64,000 nt of DNA from Diadophis punctatus similis (Eukaryota > Chordata > Lepidosauria > Squamata > Dipsadidae): assembly GCA_023053685.1 (NCBI GenBank), contig JALIGW010000001.1, positions 226,561,434 to 226,625,433 of the forward strand. The letters run 5' to 3'. A program made the translations under genes and the position numbers. Each line of letters begins with the position of its first letter. Positions within the stretch are counted from its first letter, which is position 1. Positions 39,899-52,425 of this stretch are shown in pieces. The notes below the pieces were generated by a model that ran no database searches, was not told the DNA's origin, and worked only from the letters and a program-made list of their open reading frames with translations.

Positions 39899-40135
39899 GA
39901 GCCGAGGTGGTGCAGTGGTTAAAAGCAGCACTGCAACTACTTCAGTGACTGCTAGTTCAGCAGTTCAGCTGTTCAAATCTCACCAGGCTCAAGGTTGACT
40001 CAGCCTTCCATCCTTCCAAGGTGGGTAAAATGAGGACCCAGATTGTTGGGGGCAATATGCTGAACTCTGTAAACCGCTTAGAGAGGGCTGTAAAGCACTA
40101 TGAAGCGGTATATAAGTAAAGTGCTATTGCTATTG
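39899..40135 (+). mobile_element. tRNA-derived SINE, full-length
   Basis: GCCGAGGTGGTGCAGTGGTT (A-box region), GCTGTTCAAATCTCACC (B box), TCAGCCTTCCATCCTTCC, GATTGTTGGGGGCAATATGC, AACCGCTTAGAGAGGGCTGT and a GCTATTGCTATTGC tail. This is the most complete of the four copies in the window. Confidence 0.88.
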
Positions 40136-40271
40136 CTTTAATCTCTATAAGATTTGATTTTCAGTCCCCAATCCTCAATGCTATTCTTTTTATTGATTTC
40201 AGTTTCTCCGAGTCCTTAAAATGCAATGTCCAAAGCTGGACACCATATACAAGACTGGGTCTCACCAATGC

Positions 40272-40409
40272 TGAATTTTGAACACGTTACCATGGCGACA
40301 TTGCAAGGATCGTAAGCGTGAAAAATGTTCATAAGTCACCTTTTTTTCCAGTGCCATTGTAACCTCGAACGATCCCTAAATGAATGGTTGTAAGTCAAGG
40401 ACTATTGGC
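40272..40409. repeat. AGGTAGTCCTCGACTTA-family repeat, end fragment
   Basis: Contains ATGTTCATAAGTCACC, CAGTGCCATTGTAACC and ends GTTGTAAGTCAAGGACTATT. It is roughly the terminal third of the family. Confidence 0.72.
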
Positions 40410-40646
40410 ACTATCTAGTTAAAGGAAATACTTGTTAAGAATATCTCCCTGAAGTCTCTTGCCAAATTTATTTGCCTATTCCTGTTCACCCAAAGGACCC
40501 ATTATTTGGAAACAGTTACTGTGATACGGAAATTTCCAATTTCTGATACATAAATTAAAAATTTTAATGGTACCATGTAAACTGCCAAGTTCAGAAGTAA
40601 CAGAAGGTGTATTTAGCAATAATTAAGCAGAAAAGAAACAGGTGCG

Positions 40647-41047
40647 TACAGGAAGTCTTCTACTTACAACAGTTCATTTAGTGATTGTTTAAAGTTACAA
40701 TGGCATTGAAAAAAAGTGACTTATGACTGTTTTTCACACTTAATGATAGTTGCAGCATCCCAATGGTCACATGATCAGAATTCAAATGCTTGGCAACTGG
40801 TTCATATTTATGATGGTTGCAGTATCCTGGGGTCATGTGATCAGCTTTTGTGACCTTCTGATAAGCAAAGTCAATGAAGAATCCGGATTCACTTAACAAC
40901 CATTTTACTAACTTAAGAAATGCAATGATTCACTTAACAAGTGTGGCAAGAAAAGTTGTAAAATGGGGCAAACTCACTTAACAAATGTTTCAGTTAGCAA
41001 CATAAATTTTGAGCTCAATTGTGGTCGTAACTCAAGGACTACCTCTA
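40647..41047. repeat. AGGTAGTCCTCGACTTA-family repeat, near full-length
   Basis: Starts TACAGGAAGTCTTCTACTTA and ends GTCGTAACTCAAGGACTACC, with the usual internal order between. It is about 400 bp long, which sets the family length. Confidence 0.84.
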
Positions 41048-44000
41048 AGATTTCTTATCTTAGAAAGAAAACTCATTACTGTTCAATGCATGTCAGAATT
41101 TGAAAAGAAAAAGGCTGACCAGATTAAGTGTAACTATCAAAATTGATAGAGGCAGTCTGGTATGATTAATGAAACACAGAATACTTTTTCAAAGCGATCA
41201 CAGGAGGGAAAAAACCCAGACAATTCAGGTGTGAAAAAATATAGTCAAATCCAAACAGTTATATTAGTCAAAAGAAAAATTCTGAAATCCATATTGATAA
41301 TAATTTTCAAACAAATTTAAATATCACAAAATACTGTGAAAGATTTTTAAAAGGTGCTATAAGATATTTTAAAAATGAGGAGAGGATAATGCACTGATCA
41401 CAGAATCCACATTTAGGATGAAATGTGGGAGATTACAAGTATTCAATTTATTCTAAATCAATTGCTATAATAGCTTCTGAATTTCTAGATTTCCTGAAAT
41501 AAAAGATAAAGAGTCAAACTATAGCTGCTCTCATATTTACTATTAATTAAATATGTCTCCAATTTAAACCAAACAAGTTCCATCATACTGGAAACAAATA
41601 GAAGAAACTGCCGTTGAAAATGTATAAAGCAAAAAAAAAGATGATATATCAATTTAAAACAAAACACAGTAAAAGCTAATTGAGTAGTTTTACTTATTTC
41701 TTATATTAACTTATTTAAAGCTCCCAGTAAAATTGGGAATTACCTTAAATGGTGCATTGGAATAGACATTCAAGATACAGAAGATATGGCATAGTCAGGA
41801 AGGAGAACAGTTGGAAAAGTATCCTGTTACCATTCATTTGGCTTTAGAAAAGCAAAATTACATATATGCATACATCCAAATTCAGAAATACTTATGGCTC
41901 CTGCTGACTGCTATTTTCAAGATGAGCTCTTGTTACACCAGAGAACAATATACTCCAGAATTGGAGTGAATAATTGCCTCCAAGGGCCTGTCTGCCAGAT
42001 TGTCTAACAATAAGTGAATTTGGAGGACAAAGCGAAGATCTAGACTACCAGCACATTCCTTTGATTGGTTTTCTTTTTAATTCAAAGTTGCTAGATAGGA
42101 AAAAGAAGATGTCAAAAAATGCAAAACTCACTGGAATCCACTTTTCTCTGTGAAAATACTAGTGGAAAAAATTGAACATTTTATAGCCTCAATCCTCCTG
42201 TAAATTATTCACCTTGCCATAACAGATTCATCAGCAACTGTTTCATCACTATAAAGAAATTGTCTCTTGACAAACGAGATTTTACACCTTCAAGCATCTT
42301 GCATACTATACACAAAACAAATTCATGCTGCATTGGATTTGGCCTTTAGTATTTGCACAAAGCACTGTATGAAGTACAGATGTCCCTTGCTTACTTACTC
42401 CCCTACCTGCAAACCATTACAACCGTTGTTATGGGGATCAAAATAGTCATCACCATTTTGTCCAACCCCCTTACTCAGAATGAGGAGAAAAAGGACCTCT
42501 AACACTTGAAACAAATTTGAACAAAGTACGTTGTTCTGAAGCCGATAAGGATCCTCAGCTCCAAAATGACTCTTTAACCCAAGCAAATCTACTGTGTGTG
42601 ACATAATGAAAATGCTAATAAAATCTGAAGTGTCATGATACATTTTGCCTCTTTGACATGATAACCACTTGCATTAGAAATCCAGCTGAAGAAAAGAAGG
42701 ATAAAATTGAGAAGGAAAAATTGAGAAAAAGAGTCCCTTTTTGAGGGAGATTGAAGGTTCAGAAATGTGAAAAATGAAATAAATAAAAAATGGTTTCATT
42801 GTACAGTACATAAAATATGACATGAGGAAGAAAGCATGTCTGAATAACAGTGCTTAAAAATTTATGAGCACATTTGTCAATGCACCTGGGTTATAACATT
42901 TCACAATATATCCTGCAATCTTGTTTTTTATGACTTTATGTAAATTTTGTTTTAGGTTTTAGGAGAACAGAACCCTAGCGAAGTTTCCCTTGCTTTATGC
43001 CAGGATTACATTCTCCCAAAACCTCTTACAAAGCTTATATGCAAACTATATATTATGTATTAATAATAGCAATTATATATTATTAGTCTTTCAGCAGAGC
43101 TGAAAGAATGGTGGGGGAAAATCCAAGCCTGCCCTTTCAAAATACTCTTAAGACACAGGTTGCATTCTTAAGTCATGATTGAAGCCAATGGTGAATAAAC
43201 TGGTGAACATTATTGAAGCCAATAATATTGCAAAGTAGTAAATTATTCATGACTTGATTGGCCAACTCCTGGTTTGTTGTTTTCTTTTCTTTTAGCACTC
43301 TTCCCTTTAACTACCGTAAATTGATTAGAGACTTGGTTGTGGATAAGAATAATCCAGGAACCCACAATAATATATGCTTTTCTATTTGAAAACATGCTAA
43401 AGTGCAGTTGAAATTACTAGGCCAATAGCAAATCATAGTTTAGAAATTGCTTATTTCCTTAAAATAAGCCTTTGTTTATTTACATTATGGTTTTGCAAAA
43501 ACTGACAATGAAACCAGGTTGAAAACCTCTATTTTTAAACCACTACCAGATGATTTGTTTACTGAAATGTCAAAGCTTCCCCATCCCAGCTTCAAAACAG
43601 GCTGTTCAGGTGTTTGTCATTTAAGGAAACAGGAGATAGTCCCAGGACTGTTTAAGGTGTCTGCAGCCTTCTCATATCTACTAATGCTGCTTAACAGGTT
43701 TGTTCTTAGGTTTGCCTATGTGGTTATTTTAATTAAAAGAATTATAACCACTCCCCAGCACCATAACCACCATCAGGCTCACAGCAGACTGAAAGACATT
43801 ATTTTAAAAACTATGGGATAGACTGAGACTTCCTCATGCACAAGTTTGACACATGCAGGTGAACCTGAGTGTTTATTTATGCACCAACCCATTCATATCT
43901 GCATCATGCTTTAATCTCAGGTTCTCCAAATTGTGTTGTCCTATTCAACTGGAGATTGATTAGTAAACACTCCAGCTGAGGAAGGCTGCTGTAGAGCCAC

Positions 44001-44407
44001 TATAAGGTAGAACAAAAGAATCAAATGTGACTTTGCACTGGAATCAGCTCTCCTTCCTCACTGGATTTTTTTTTACATATATTTGAACTTTGATTAAGGA
44101 AGTGCTGCACTTATGAACATGAGCTTTTGGATTCTCATGGGAGTGGCAGGATAGGTGAAATAAGACAATGCTTTTATCCAGTTCTAATTCCAAACACAGC
44201 CCACAGAATATTATTCAAGCTCCTCCCTCTAACGTCTCTATGACTGCATTGTCAAAATTCAGAAGTTACATTTACAGTTGTATGAAAAGTATGACAAGCG
44301 TGCTGTCATTATTAGCAGATAGGAGACAAGAATACTTGTTCTAACTCTGAAGAAACAAAGATCATGTGAGACTGCATATGGCTAAACATGATTATAATAC
44401 TCTATGG

Positions 44408-44553
44408 CAGGGGTGGGCAAACTATCCCTCTTTCAGGACCTGTGGACTTCAACTCCCAGAATTCCTGAGCCAGCCATGAATGCATGGCTGGCTCAGGAAT
44501 TCTGGGAGTTGAAGTCCACAGGTCCTCAAAGAGCCATAGTTTGCCCACCCCTG
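44408..44553. mobile_element. Palindromic hAT-type MITE
   Basis: A 146-bp foldback with two arms of about 71 bp and a 4-nt loop near 44480. The arms differ at about three positions. Ends are CAGGGGTGGGCAAACTA and TAGTTTGCCCACCCCTG. The 8-bp duplication ctctatgg is exact (44400-44407 and 44554-44561). Confidence 0.95.
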
Positions 44554-44999
44554 CTCTATGGGACTAGACAAGATTCCCAATGCTGTGAAATAATGTGACT
44601 AGCCAACTAAATTTTTTTAGAATTATATTTATAATTACCTTTTATATTTTTATTTTTTATAAACTAAACATTGTTTTATTTCAGATATTTCCTCTATCAA
44701 TATAAAGGTGAAAGTGAGTGGATGGAGCACAGCAGACTTCCCAACAGCTTTCATACAATTCATGCAATGTATGTATGAATGTAATCGGCAAACATTAAAA
44801 TGAAATTTCGTTGCATGCAGCTCTCAAAAGGTCACCAGGTTTATGGTCAAAAGGTTTATGTATGAACAGGAGCATTCTATCTAACTTTACGGGCCCAGAA
44901 AAACGGGGTGGGGGGAGAGAAAACGAGTCATTGCTTGTTCTGCACTACACGGTCATATGATCATTCCAGAAAGTGCAGCTGGAGAAGCAACCTCTAGAT

Positions 45000-45131
45000 C
45001 AGGGGTGTCAAACTCACGGCCCGCAAGTCAGATGCATCATGTGCTGACCACGCCCACCCCTATTTTAGTGAAGGGGGGAGTCATGATACGTCACATGACA
45101 ACAATGTGACGCCACGACTTTGACACCCCTG
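45000..45131. mobile_element. hAT-type MITE (CAGGGGTGTCAAACTC family)
   Basis: A 132-bp element with ends CAGGGGTGTCAAACTCACGG and CTTTGACACCCCTG. Exact duplication ctctagat on both sides. Confidence 0.94.
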
Positions 45132-46426
45132 CTCTAGATGAAGGATCAGCATATAGCAGTTACCCCTTCCAGGCTGAAATAACTTGCTCAGCAGCAACAA
45201 TGAGAGACACATAAAAACAGTATTCTTCCAAATATTATGAGCTTTGGAAAGGACTGCAAACTACAGAGTGGCCTTCCTTGAATATTTTTAATTGTTGAGG
45301 GGTTTTGTACATTCTTGTTACCAAACTGTGGCATATATCAGGCCATACAATAGGCTTCCTCCCCCCCTTGTTAAACAAATGGCACAAGAGAGTTGCAGTC
45401 CCACCACTAACAAGTGTACCTTGTTTAAGCATTCAAACTACATGCACCATCTTATTAACTTACACACTGGTGCATTAATCACTGAAATCTTAAATTAAAA
45501 ATATGTTTAAATCAGACATTGGGCAATATCCAAATTTGCCATGTATGCATGTTTTAAGATATCAAAACCCTAAATATGCATCAACAACTGGAGTGTTACC
45601 ACTCCTATGAGATCAACCAATTCAGCAACTCCTGGGTTGACTGTCAAAGGACGAAAAGACAGGTGTGAGAGAAGGAGAAATCATACAACCTCAATGTGTT
45701 AAGTCACACAGAGCAGCTTCCAGAGACTGAAGCGTGAGTAACTTCTGCTGAACTATACACTAAGAATCTATTTCCTCTACTCGTTATACCTCACTAAATG
45801 CAGCTTAAATAATATCACCCAAATATGCCATAATGAATGTTTATTACAGTGCAAACTTCATTGGTAACATCCTTCTTCAATCATGGCATGAGGTTGCTTG
45901 GAAGTATGATTTTCCTTCAGTCTATTTTAATCCACACAAGAATGTATATGCTGTGTATTTGATGACACAACTTTTGCTGTTGTTCAATATAACTCATGCC
46001 ATTTAAGCCCAGCAAACCTTTAAATAATGAAAGACACCGACTTGTATTCACAAGTTCCCTTCTATTCATGAAACAATGTTTGCACACCATCATAAGAATA
46101 CTGAGAAAAGAACCAAAAATCATATATAGGAAAATGGTCTTATTTCCCTAAATCTCAACATGTGTTTAGATACTAAACCCTATATTTACTCTGTTCACCA
46201 TATCTCTCATTTTTCAATATCCAGCAATGTGGCATAGCAGTGCTCAAAACTCCCTTAGACGTATTTGTTCAAATACTATAATATTTGCTCAAGTTACATT
46301 TAATTAGATCTAAAGTTAAGATTGATACAACAAAATTCAAAACCACTGGAACTATGAGATTCACCTAATACACAATTACTTATACATTTGTTTTCTTCTC
46401 TCCTTTTAGTGTCAGGTGAAGTGACA

Positions 46427-46503
46427 AGTTTGCATACAATATAAAAACACAGGTTTGCATACAATATAAAAACAAGTTTGCATACAATATAAAAACACAG
46501 GTT
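46427..46503. repeat. About 28-bp tandem repeat, three copies
   Basis: The unit GTTTGCATACAATATAAAAA plus CACAG or CA is repeated three times with a small indel in one spacer. Confidence 0.88.
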
Positions 46504-47947
46504 GAAGATGAAGCTGAATGAGCAATCAATTTTAACATGCCTTTTATTTTTACAAATCGAAAGAAAAAAATGTAATTTTTGAGAGAACAGTGTAGTTATT
46601 TTATGCTGAACGGTGCAATTCTTTCAAACACCATAAATGAATAGCACATTAGGCATTTTACTCCAAAAAGTGAGTAGGGCCAGGACAAAAACAGTTGGGT
46701 AGGGAACCAAATACAATATATAGTCATCATGATTATTCTGCATATATTCAATGTTATTTGGTTTCTGCTGCATTTCAGTTCAATTCAACAGCAATATTTA
46801 GATGAGATTTAGGAACTACACCCAAGACATTGGAAGACTGCAGGCAACACCTGAATCAAAGCTGCTTGTAGAAGCCCAGAAATTCCCAATTGTGATAATC
46901 AAAAGTTTTCAATTATTCACAGCTATATAGCCATTGAAGGACTTTTCATGTTTTATAAGTAGACAGGAACAAGTATTTGTAACTCTAAAGGAATTAGTTA
47001 CAATCTTTTAGGGAGAATGCCAGTCTATGCATAGGGTATCCTCCCGATTTTTTTATTACGATTTTTTCAATGCCTTGCTGTTGGCTACGCTGACTGATGT
47101 TAATAGGAGCTAAAGTCCGGACTATATGAAGGGCATAAAGTTGCCTACCTTAATAAAAACCTTAGTTCAGAGTATACTTTATTTGCATACATTGCTCAAA
47201 TTTATATAGGAACTCAGCACAAATTACCTTTTAATATTTGTATGAGAGAGTATATGAAATGGTGATTTCACTGAAAGTAGCATCTGAACCAGCTGAGAAC
47301 TATTTTTCTGTATGTGTGACACTGTAGGGAGCTCTTGTATAAAGATAAATGTGTTATTTCAGCTGAGCCTCTTCTCAAAGGTGTGGTTTATGGATAATGC
47401 CAAGACACACTTCTTTCCATAATTCGTACATGTAGATAACATGGTTTTTAGGTTACATGATCATGTCTAGCATTCTCCATGCACACCAAAGGCTTCCACT
47501 TCAGAGTAAAAGCGGTTTTATTCAAGTTCTACATTAACGTCAGTTGCATTGGTGAGAACAAACCAAATTTAAGCAATAAAGATGCTTGCTTTCACTAATA
47601 ATTTCAGATAGTCTGCCTATGTATAAGAACAATGGGAGCTCAAGTAAAGTTTTGGCTCATATGCATAATTCTGAACTATGATTAAAGTTATATATTAGCC
47701 AGCTCAGCTGATTATATTAAGTCTACTTCTGAACTTTAAATTTTCTAACCACGTACTTTTTCAAAGCAAGAGAAACAGCCAAGAATTAATAACATTCAAG
47801 CTCCTTGTCTTCATAAGCTAAGATATCAATAATCTTCAATACAAATACATCTCTGAACTTGTGATTCACATATAGTACATATACCTTTAGAAAGCAGGAG
47901 CTGAGTGCTTTATTTTATACCTAGACAGCCAGATGCATGGTGTAAAG

Positions 47948-48071
47948 CAAGGGTGTCAAACTCGCGTCGTCACAGCGGCACAACGTGACATATCGGGACT
48001 TTCCCCCTTCATTAAATAGCTGTGGGCGTGGCCAGCATGTGATGCATTAAGCCGCGAGTTTGACAGCCCTG
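47948..48071. mobile_element. hAT-type MITE (CAGGGGTGTCAAACTC family)
   Basis: A 124-bp element with ends CAAGGGTGTCAAACTCGCG and GCGAGTTTGACAGCCCTG. Exact duplication gtgtaaag on both sides. Confidence 0.93.
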
Positions 48072-48271
48072 GTGTAAAGGAAAAAAGGAGGAAAAGGGAG
48101 CAAATTAAAATACATATGCACATAATACAAACACAGCACTAAGCATCCACATTAATACAAGCCATATTTAAAAACTGAAATCAACTTGTGTGTATATACT
48201 TTATTTTCTTTAGATTGAGTGTTGCATTTTACTAACATGCCGGACAAAATTGAAATTTTATATCTGTATTT

Positions 48272-48476
48272 ATTTATTTATTTATTTATTAGTGAGATTT
48301 ATATACCGCCTCACAGTGCAAGCACTCTCTAAGCCAGTGTTTCCCAACCTTGGCAACTTGAAGATGTCTGGACTTCAACTCCCAGAATTCCCCAGCCAGC
48401 GAATGCTCTAAGCGGTTTACATCAGTAAGCAATGTATATTTATATTGCCCCCAACAATCTGGGTCCCCATTGTATG
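48272..48476 (-). mobile_element. tRNA-derived SINE, 3' half, interrupted by a half-MITE
   Basis: On the minus strand it has GACCCAGATTGTTGGGGGCA, then AACCGCTTAGAG, GCTTGCACTGTGAGGCGGTA and a TTTA-type microsatellite tail. The tRNA head is missing. A 71-bp single arm of the CAGTGTTTCCCAACC palindrome sits inside. Confidence 0.72.
48335..48405. mobile_element. Single arm of a palindromic hAT-type MITE with intact 8-bp duplication
   Basis: The 71 bp from CAGTGTTTCCCAACCTTGGC through CCAGCCAG and the loop CGAATG are flanked by ctctaagc on both sides (48327-48334 and 48406-48413). Compared with the full palindrome at 50013 the second arm is entirely absent. Confidence 0.85.
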
Positions 48477-48603
48477 AGTGTGTTCTTGCCCTCCATCGTA
48501 ATGATGATTCATATGCAGCATATGTTTTGCTACAAAATAACTCTCTTAAAAAAATAAAGTTCAGGAAATTTTCAGGTGATTTACAAGTTAATTGGTTAGC
48601 GTG

Positions 48604-48832
48604 GGAACCAGTTTAGAGTATTGGTTAAGGCTAGAAACAGAGAGACTACGTTCTAGTCCTGCCTTGGGCACAAAGCCAGCTGGGTGATCTTAGGCCAGTC
48701 AGTCTCTCTCAGCCCCAGGAAGGAGATAATGGAAAACCACATTTTGAAAAACCTTGCCAAGTAAACTGCAGGGACTTGTCCTTGTAGTTTTCAAGAATCA
48801 CATACAACTGAATGGGGGGGGGGGGTGGTTAG
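48604..48832 (+). mobile_element. Sauria-type SINE
   Basis: Contains AGTATTGGTTAAGGCTAGAA, TTCTAGTCCTGCCTTGGGCA, AGCTGGGTGATCTTAGGCCA, GTCAGTCTCTCTCAGCCCCA and the tail block CTTGCCAAGTAAACTGCAGG, ending at a poly-G run. Order and spacing are those of squamate SINEs of this type. Confidence 0.72.
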
Positions 48833-48904
48833 TAAACAACATAGCATTTGGTTTTTCTTCACTGAAACAGACTAGAAAAACAAAATTCAACTGATTTTAC
48901 TATA

Positions 48905-48911
48905 GATTCAC

Positions 48912-48966
<55 letters not shown>

Positions 48967-49450
48967 TTTTAGTGTTCTTATATGCCGCCCTACTCCCTAG
49001 GGACTCAGGGCGGCGTATAACATGTAAAGAACAACTATAAAACAATATTAATAACAGTTTAAAAAGATTAAAACATACCAACCATACATACGTGGGGGAG
49101 ACCTAAGGTATTAAGTGGTCTCAAATCTTAATGGCTTTACGGAAGGCCAGCAAGGTGGGGATAATTCGGATCTCTGGGGGTAGTTGGTTCCAGAGAAAAG
49201 GGGCCCCAACAGAGAAGGCTCTCCCCCTAGGCCCCGCCAGCCGGCATTGTTTGGTTGATGGGACCTGGAGGAGACCAACTCTGTGGGACCTGACCGGTCG
49301 AAGGGAAGTGTGAGGTAGGATGCAGTCCCGGAGGTAACCTGGTCCTAAGCCATGTAGGGCTTTAAAGATGATAATCAACACCTTGAATTGCACCCGGAGA
49401 CTAATGGGCAACCAGTGCAGCTGGTGGAGTATGGGTGTTACATGGGTGTA
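48905..49450 (-). mobile_element. L2/CR1-type LINE, 3' part
   Basis: On the minus strand a frame (49411 to 49121) encodes ISLRVQFKVLIIIFKALHG, GLGPGYLRDCILPHTSLRPV and FSVGAPFLWNQLPPEIRIIP. The 3' UTR has the CGCCCTGAGTCCCTAGGGAG motif and a long (AAAT)n tail (plus-strand TTTA units 48908-48970). This copy is oriented with LRP5 transcription. It has no complete ORF. Confidence 0.88.
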
Positions 49451-50012
49451 TAGATTTCAACAAATCATCATTTGTTTTATATAATGAGGGATCACAAGTA
49501 AAAATGCCCACAGAGAAACTATTATTAGCCACTATTTATTATCCAGAAAGGGAGTGGATTGGACATTAAAACATTCTCTGTGATCTCACATTTAGCTTTG
49601 TTCACAGAACATGCTAGAAGTAATTCATACAACATGCTAAAACAAAAAGCATGATGATGGTTTTAAAGCAACAAGATGAAGTCTTAGCCACTGTGGGTCA
49701 TTATTCATTGTTTATGTTTTCTGTGTTATGCAAACATAGCCAATTAAATCTAGAACAGGCAAGCAAATTAAATTCACCTCCCAAATGTGAGGTCTGTGTA
49801 CATCAAACCATGAGTTCTGACTTTCAGGTAAATTTCCACATTTTTCTGAATAGTCAATAAATATTTTATTACCAGGAGTTCCCTACTACCACTATTGCTG
49901 ACAACATCCTGTTCCTTGTGATGGGAATGGAATCCAAGAAAAGCCCAAGGGCACAATCAGTGAGAGCATCAAGGTATTTTTCAGAATCAGATTGAAGATG
50001 CATGTCTTAAAT

Positions 50013-50148
50013 CAGTGTTTCCCAACCTTGGCAACTTGAAGATGTCTGGACTTCAACTCCCAGAATTCCCCAGCCAGCATTCGCTGGCTGGGGAATTCTG
50101 GGAGTTGAAGTCCAGACATCTTCAAGTTGCCAAGGTTGGGAAACACTG
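50013..50148. mobile_element. Perfect palindromic hAT-type MITE
   Basis: A 136-bp element made of two 65-bp arms that are exact reverse complements around the 6-nt loop cattcg. It starts CAGTGTTTCCCAACCTTGGC. Exact duplication tcttaaat (50005-50012 and 50149-50156). Confidence 0.97.
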
Positions 50149-50737
50149 TCTTAAATGAAGCCAGTCCAAAAATTCTTTTCTTGAAAAAATTAGGGAATTT
50201 TTCATGACCAGTTTTTTTAGCAGCAATCTGTTTGTCTAGCAGCTACAGATCTTTTACTGGGTGGACATGGTAATCTCGATCTCTGTCAGACTATGTGGCT
50301 ATCAACAGATAAATGACAGAGTCGGAGGTGGGCAGTGTCTAAAATCAAATAAGTTCAATTAAGTTAAAAGAACGATACAAAAAAATAAAAACTTTATTGC
50401 CATCAAACATCAGAGTCCCATCACAAAATCACAAGTGCCAGGCTCTCGACCCCTCCCCTCCTTAGTGTTTGGGGGAATTATTTATTCTGGCAAATCACTG
50501 CTGTTTCCACCACATCCAAAGCTGATTCCGGCACTCTCTTCTGTTCTTTAAATTCTTAATTTCTCTTTTTAAAGGCATAAATTCTCTCTTTTGAGAAACT
50601 CAATTACATCCAACCACAACTTTCCCAGTCCACCCTTTCTAGGCTTTACAACAAGGTAATTAGTACTTACACTGTCTTAATCCATTAACAATCAACATAT
50701 TCAGAAATGCAGTTTCTTTCCTCCGGGACAAATTAAG

Positions 50738-50835
50738 GACAGGTAATCCTTACTTAACTACAGTAACTGGGACCAGAATTTCCATCACTAAGTAATGCAG
50801 TCATAAAGTGGGACATCATGTGATCACATTGCTCA
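50738..50835. repeat. AGGTAGTCCTCGACTTA-family repeat, fragment
   Basis: ACAGGTAATCCTTACTTAAC followed by GACCAGAATTTCCATCACTA and ACATCATGTGATCACATTG. It is diverged and short. Confidence 0.55.
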
Positions 50836-51225
50836 AAATATACATTAACTGAATTGCTACCAAATTTAGAAACTGTACACCCCCATTCATACTGGATACA
50901 TTGATGCAAACTAAAATGACTTTGCCCCATGTAGCAATACAAAGCAGTTTACTCACTTTGTTTTTATAACAGATTTTTTTTTTCTTCATGTGTTTTTCCC
51001 AAGTGCAGGGTCCACTTTTAATAAATAAAACATTTAAATTAGGTGTCAGAGAATAATGCCTGTTTGGGGTTGTTTTGATATATGTATGACACCGTAAAGA
51101 TGATAAATAATCCTTTAGGTTAAATAACACTACACCTCAAAACTTTAAGACTTAGATAATTGTTAAGTTTAAGTTTTAAGAAAAGCAGATTCTGGCTGAA
51201 TGTTTTTTAAAAAAAGCTTCTTGAC

Positions 51226-51331
51226 CAGGTCTTCAAACATGGCAACTTTAAGACTTGTGGACTTCAATTCCCAGAATTCTCTGGGAGTTGAAGTCCACAA
51301 GTCTTAAAGTTGCCTAGTTTGAGGATCCCTG
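51226..51331. mobile_element. Palindromic hAT-type MITE, short
   Basis: A 106-bp foldback with arms that meet at CCCAGAATTCTCTGGG. Ends are CAGGTCTTCAAAC and GTTTGAGGATCCCTG. Exact 8-bp duplication ttcttgac (51218-51225 and 51332-51339). Confidence 0.93.
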
Positions 51332-51339
51332 TTCTTGAC

Positions 51340-51515
51340 AGTAAAACTGATCTGACAGCGAAACTGGTCACCCAGAGAGATGGTGAGCTGTTCTTCATTG
51401 AACACATTCAATCAGAGGCTAAACAACCATCCCTTTGGGAAATTTTCACTTGGATTTCTGCACTGACTAAGGAGATGGACTCATTGGCCTAACTCTATGA
51501 TTCTCTCTAAGGAAC
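51340..51515 (+). mobile_element. CR1-type LINE, 3' end fragment
   Basis: Contains GTCACCCAGAGAGATGGTGA, AATCAGAGGCTAAACAACCA and ACTCATTGGCCTAACTCTAT followed by GATTCTCT, which recall CR1 3' ends. Short and mutated. Confidence 0.6.
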
Positions 51516-52425
51516 ATTTTAAAAACCACAATAATCACCTTTTTCTTAACACTGGAACAAACTGGTGGATCAATTAACTTAAAACTACTGGAATATTGAG
51601 CCTTTTCCCCCTAATTATCAGGTGTGTGAACGATTTCTTTTATTTACAATTAAAGCTGCACACAGATGTTATTGTATATTTAAAACAAGTCAAATCGCCA
51701 AACAAAACACAACAGCCTTTGGGGAAAGTGGTTACAGCTCCCCTATTAAATAGCAATTCTGGAAAGTAAAGATGATTTCAAGAAAAGGGGGAATCCCAGT
51801 AATAACTACTTTAAGAGAATGTATTATTAGCCACAAGTATATTTCTCCAACTAATTGAAAAATTACAACAATTAACATTCATTAGTGTGTCAAAACTTCA
51901 GTTTGCTGAGGACTGCTAAACTGAAGACAAACACTATTTGAGAGTTTCTTATGTATAAAAATATTTTTCCTGCAAGTAATAGTGCAAGTGGGAAACAAAA
52001 AAGACAGTTAACTCCCTTTTTGTAGCAGCCCCTGAATTACTGTATAATTGTCAGAATCTACTAGAGTTGGGCAACTTACACACAGACACAATCTATTTCT
52101 ATAAAAGAGCAAGGGGAAAGAGGATAAAGATAAAAGCTGGCAATGGCTTACAACTGAAACATTTTTTAAAAACCTGAAGGCTTGATTTTGATTGCTTGAG
52201 AGCAAGCTATTTGAACTAATGCAATCAAGGCCAGAATTGGAAAAAAAAACCAAATTAAAGTGCTGATTGTGCAAAGAAAAACAGTAAATCATATACTCAA
52301 GCTTGTGCAAGAAGATTGCACAAACTGAATATAAACAATGTAACACAGTCACCCTAATTATTCACTGGAAGAACATCTGTAAAAAAATATCATGTACCAG
52401 TGATAAAACATCGGTGCTCAAAGAA

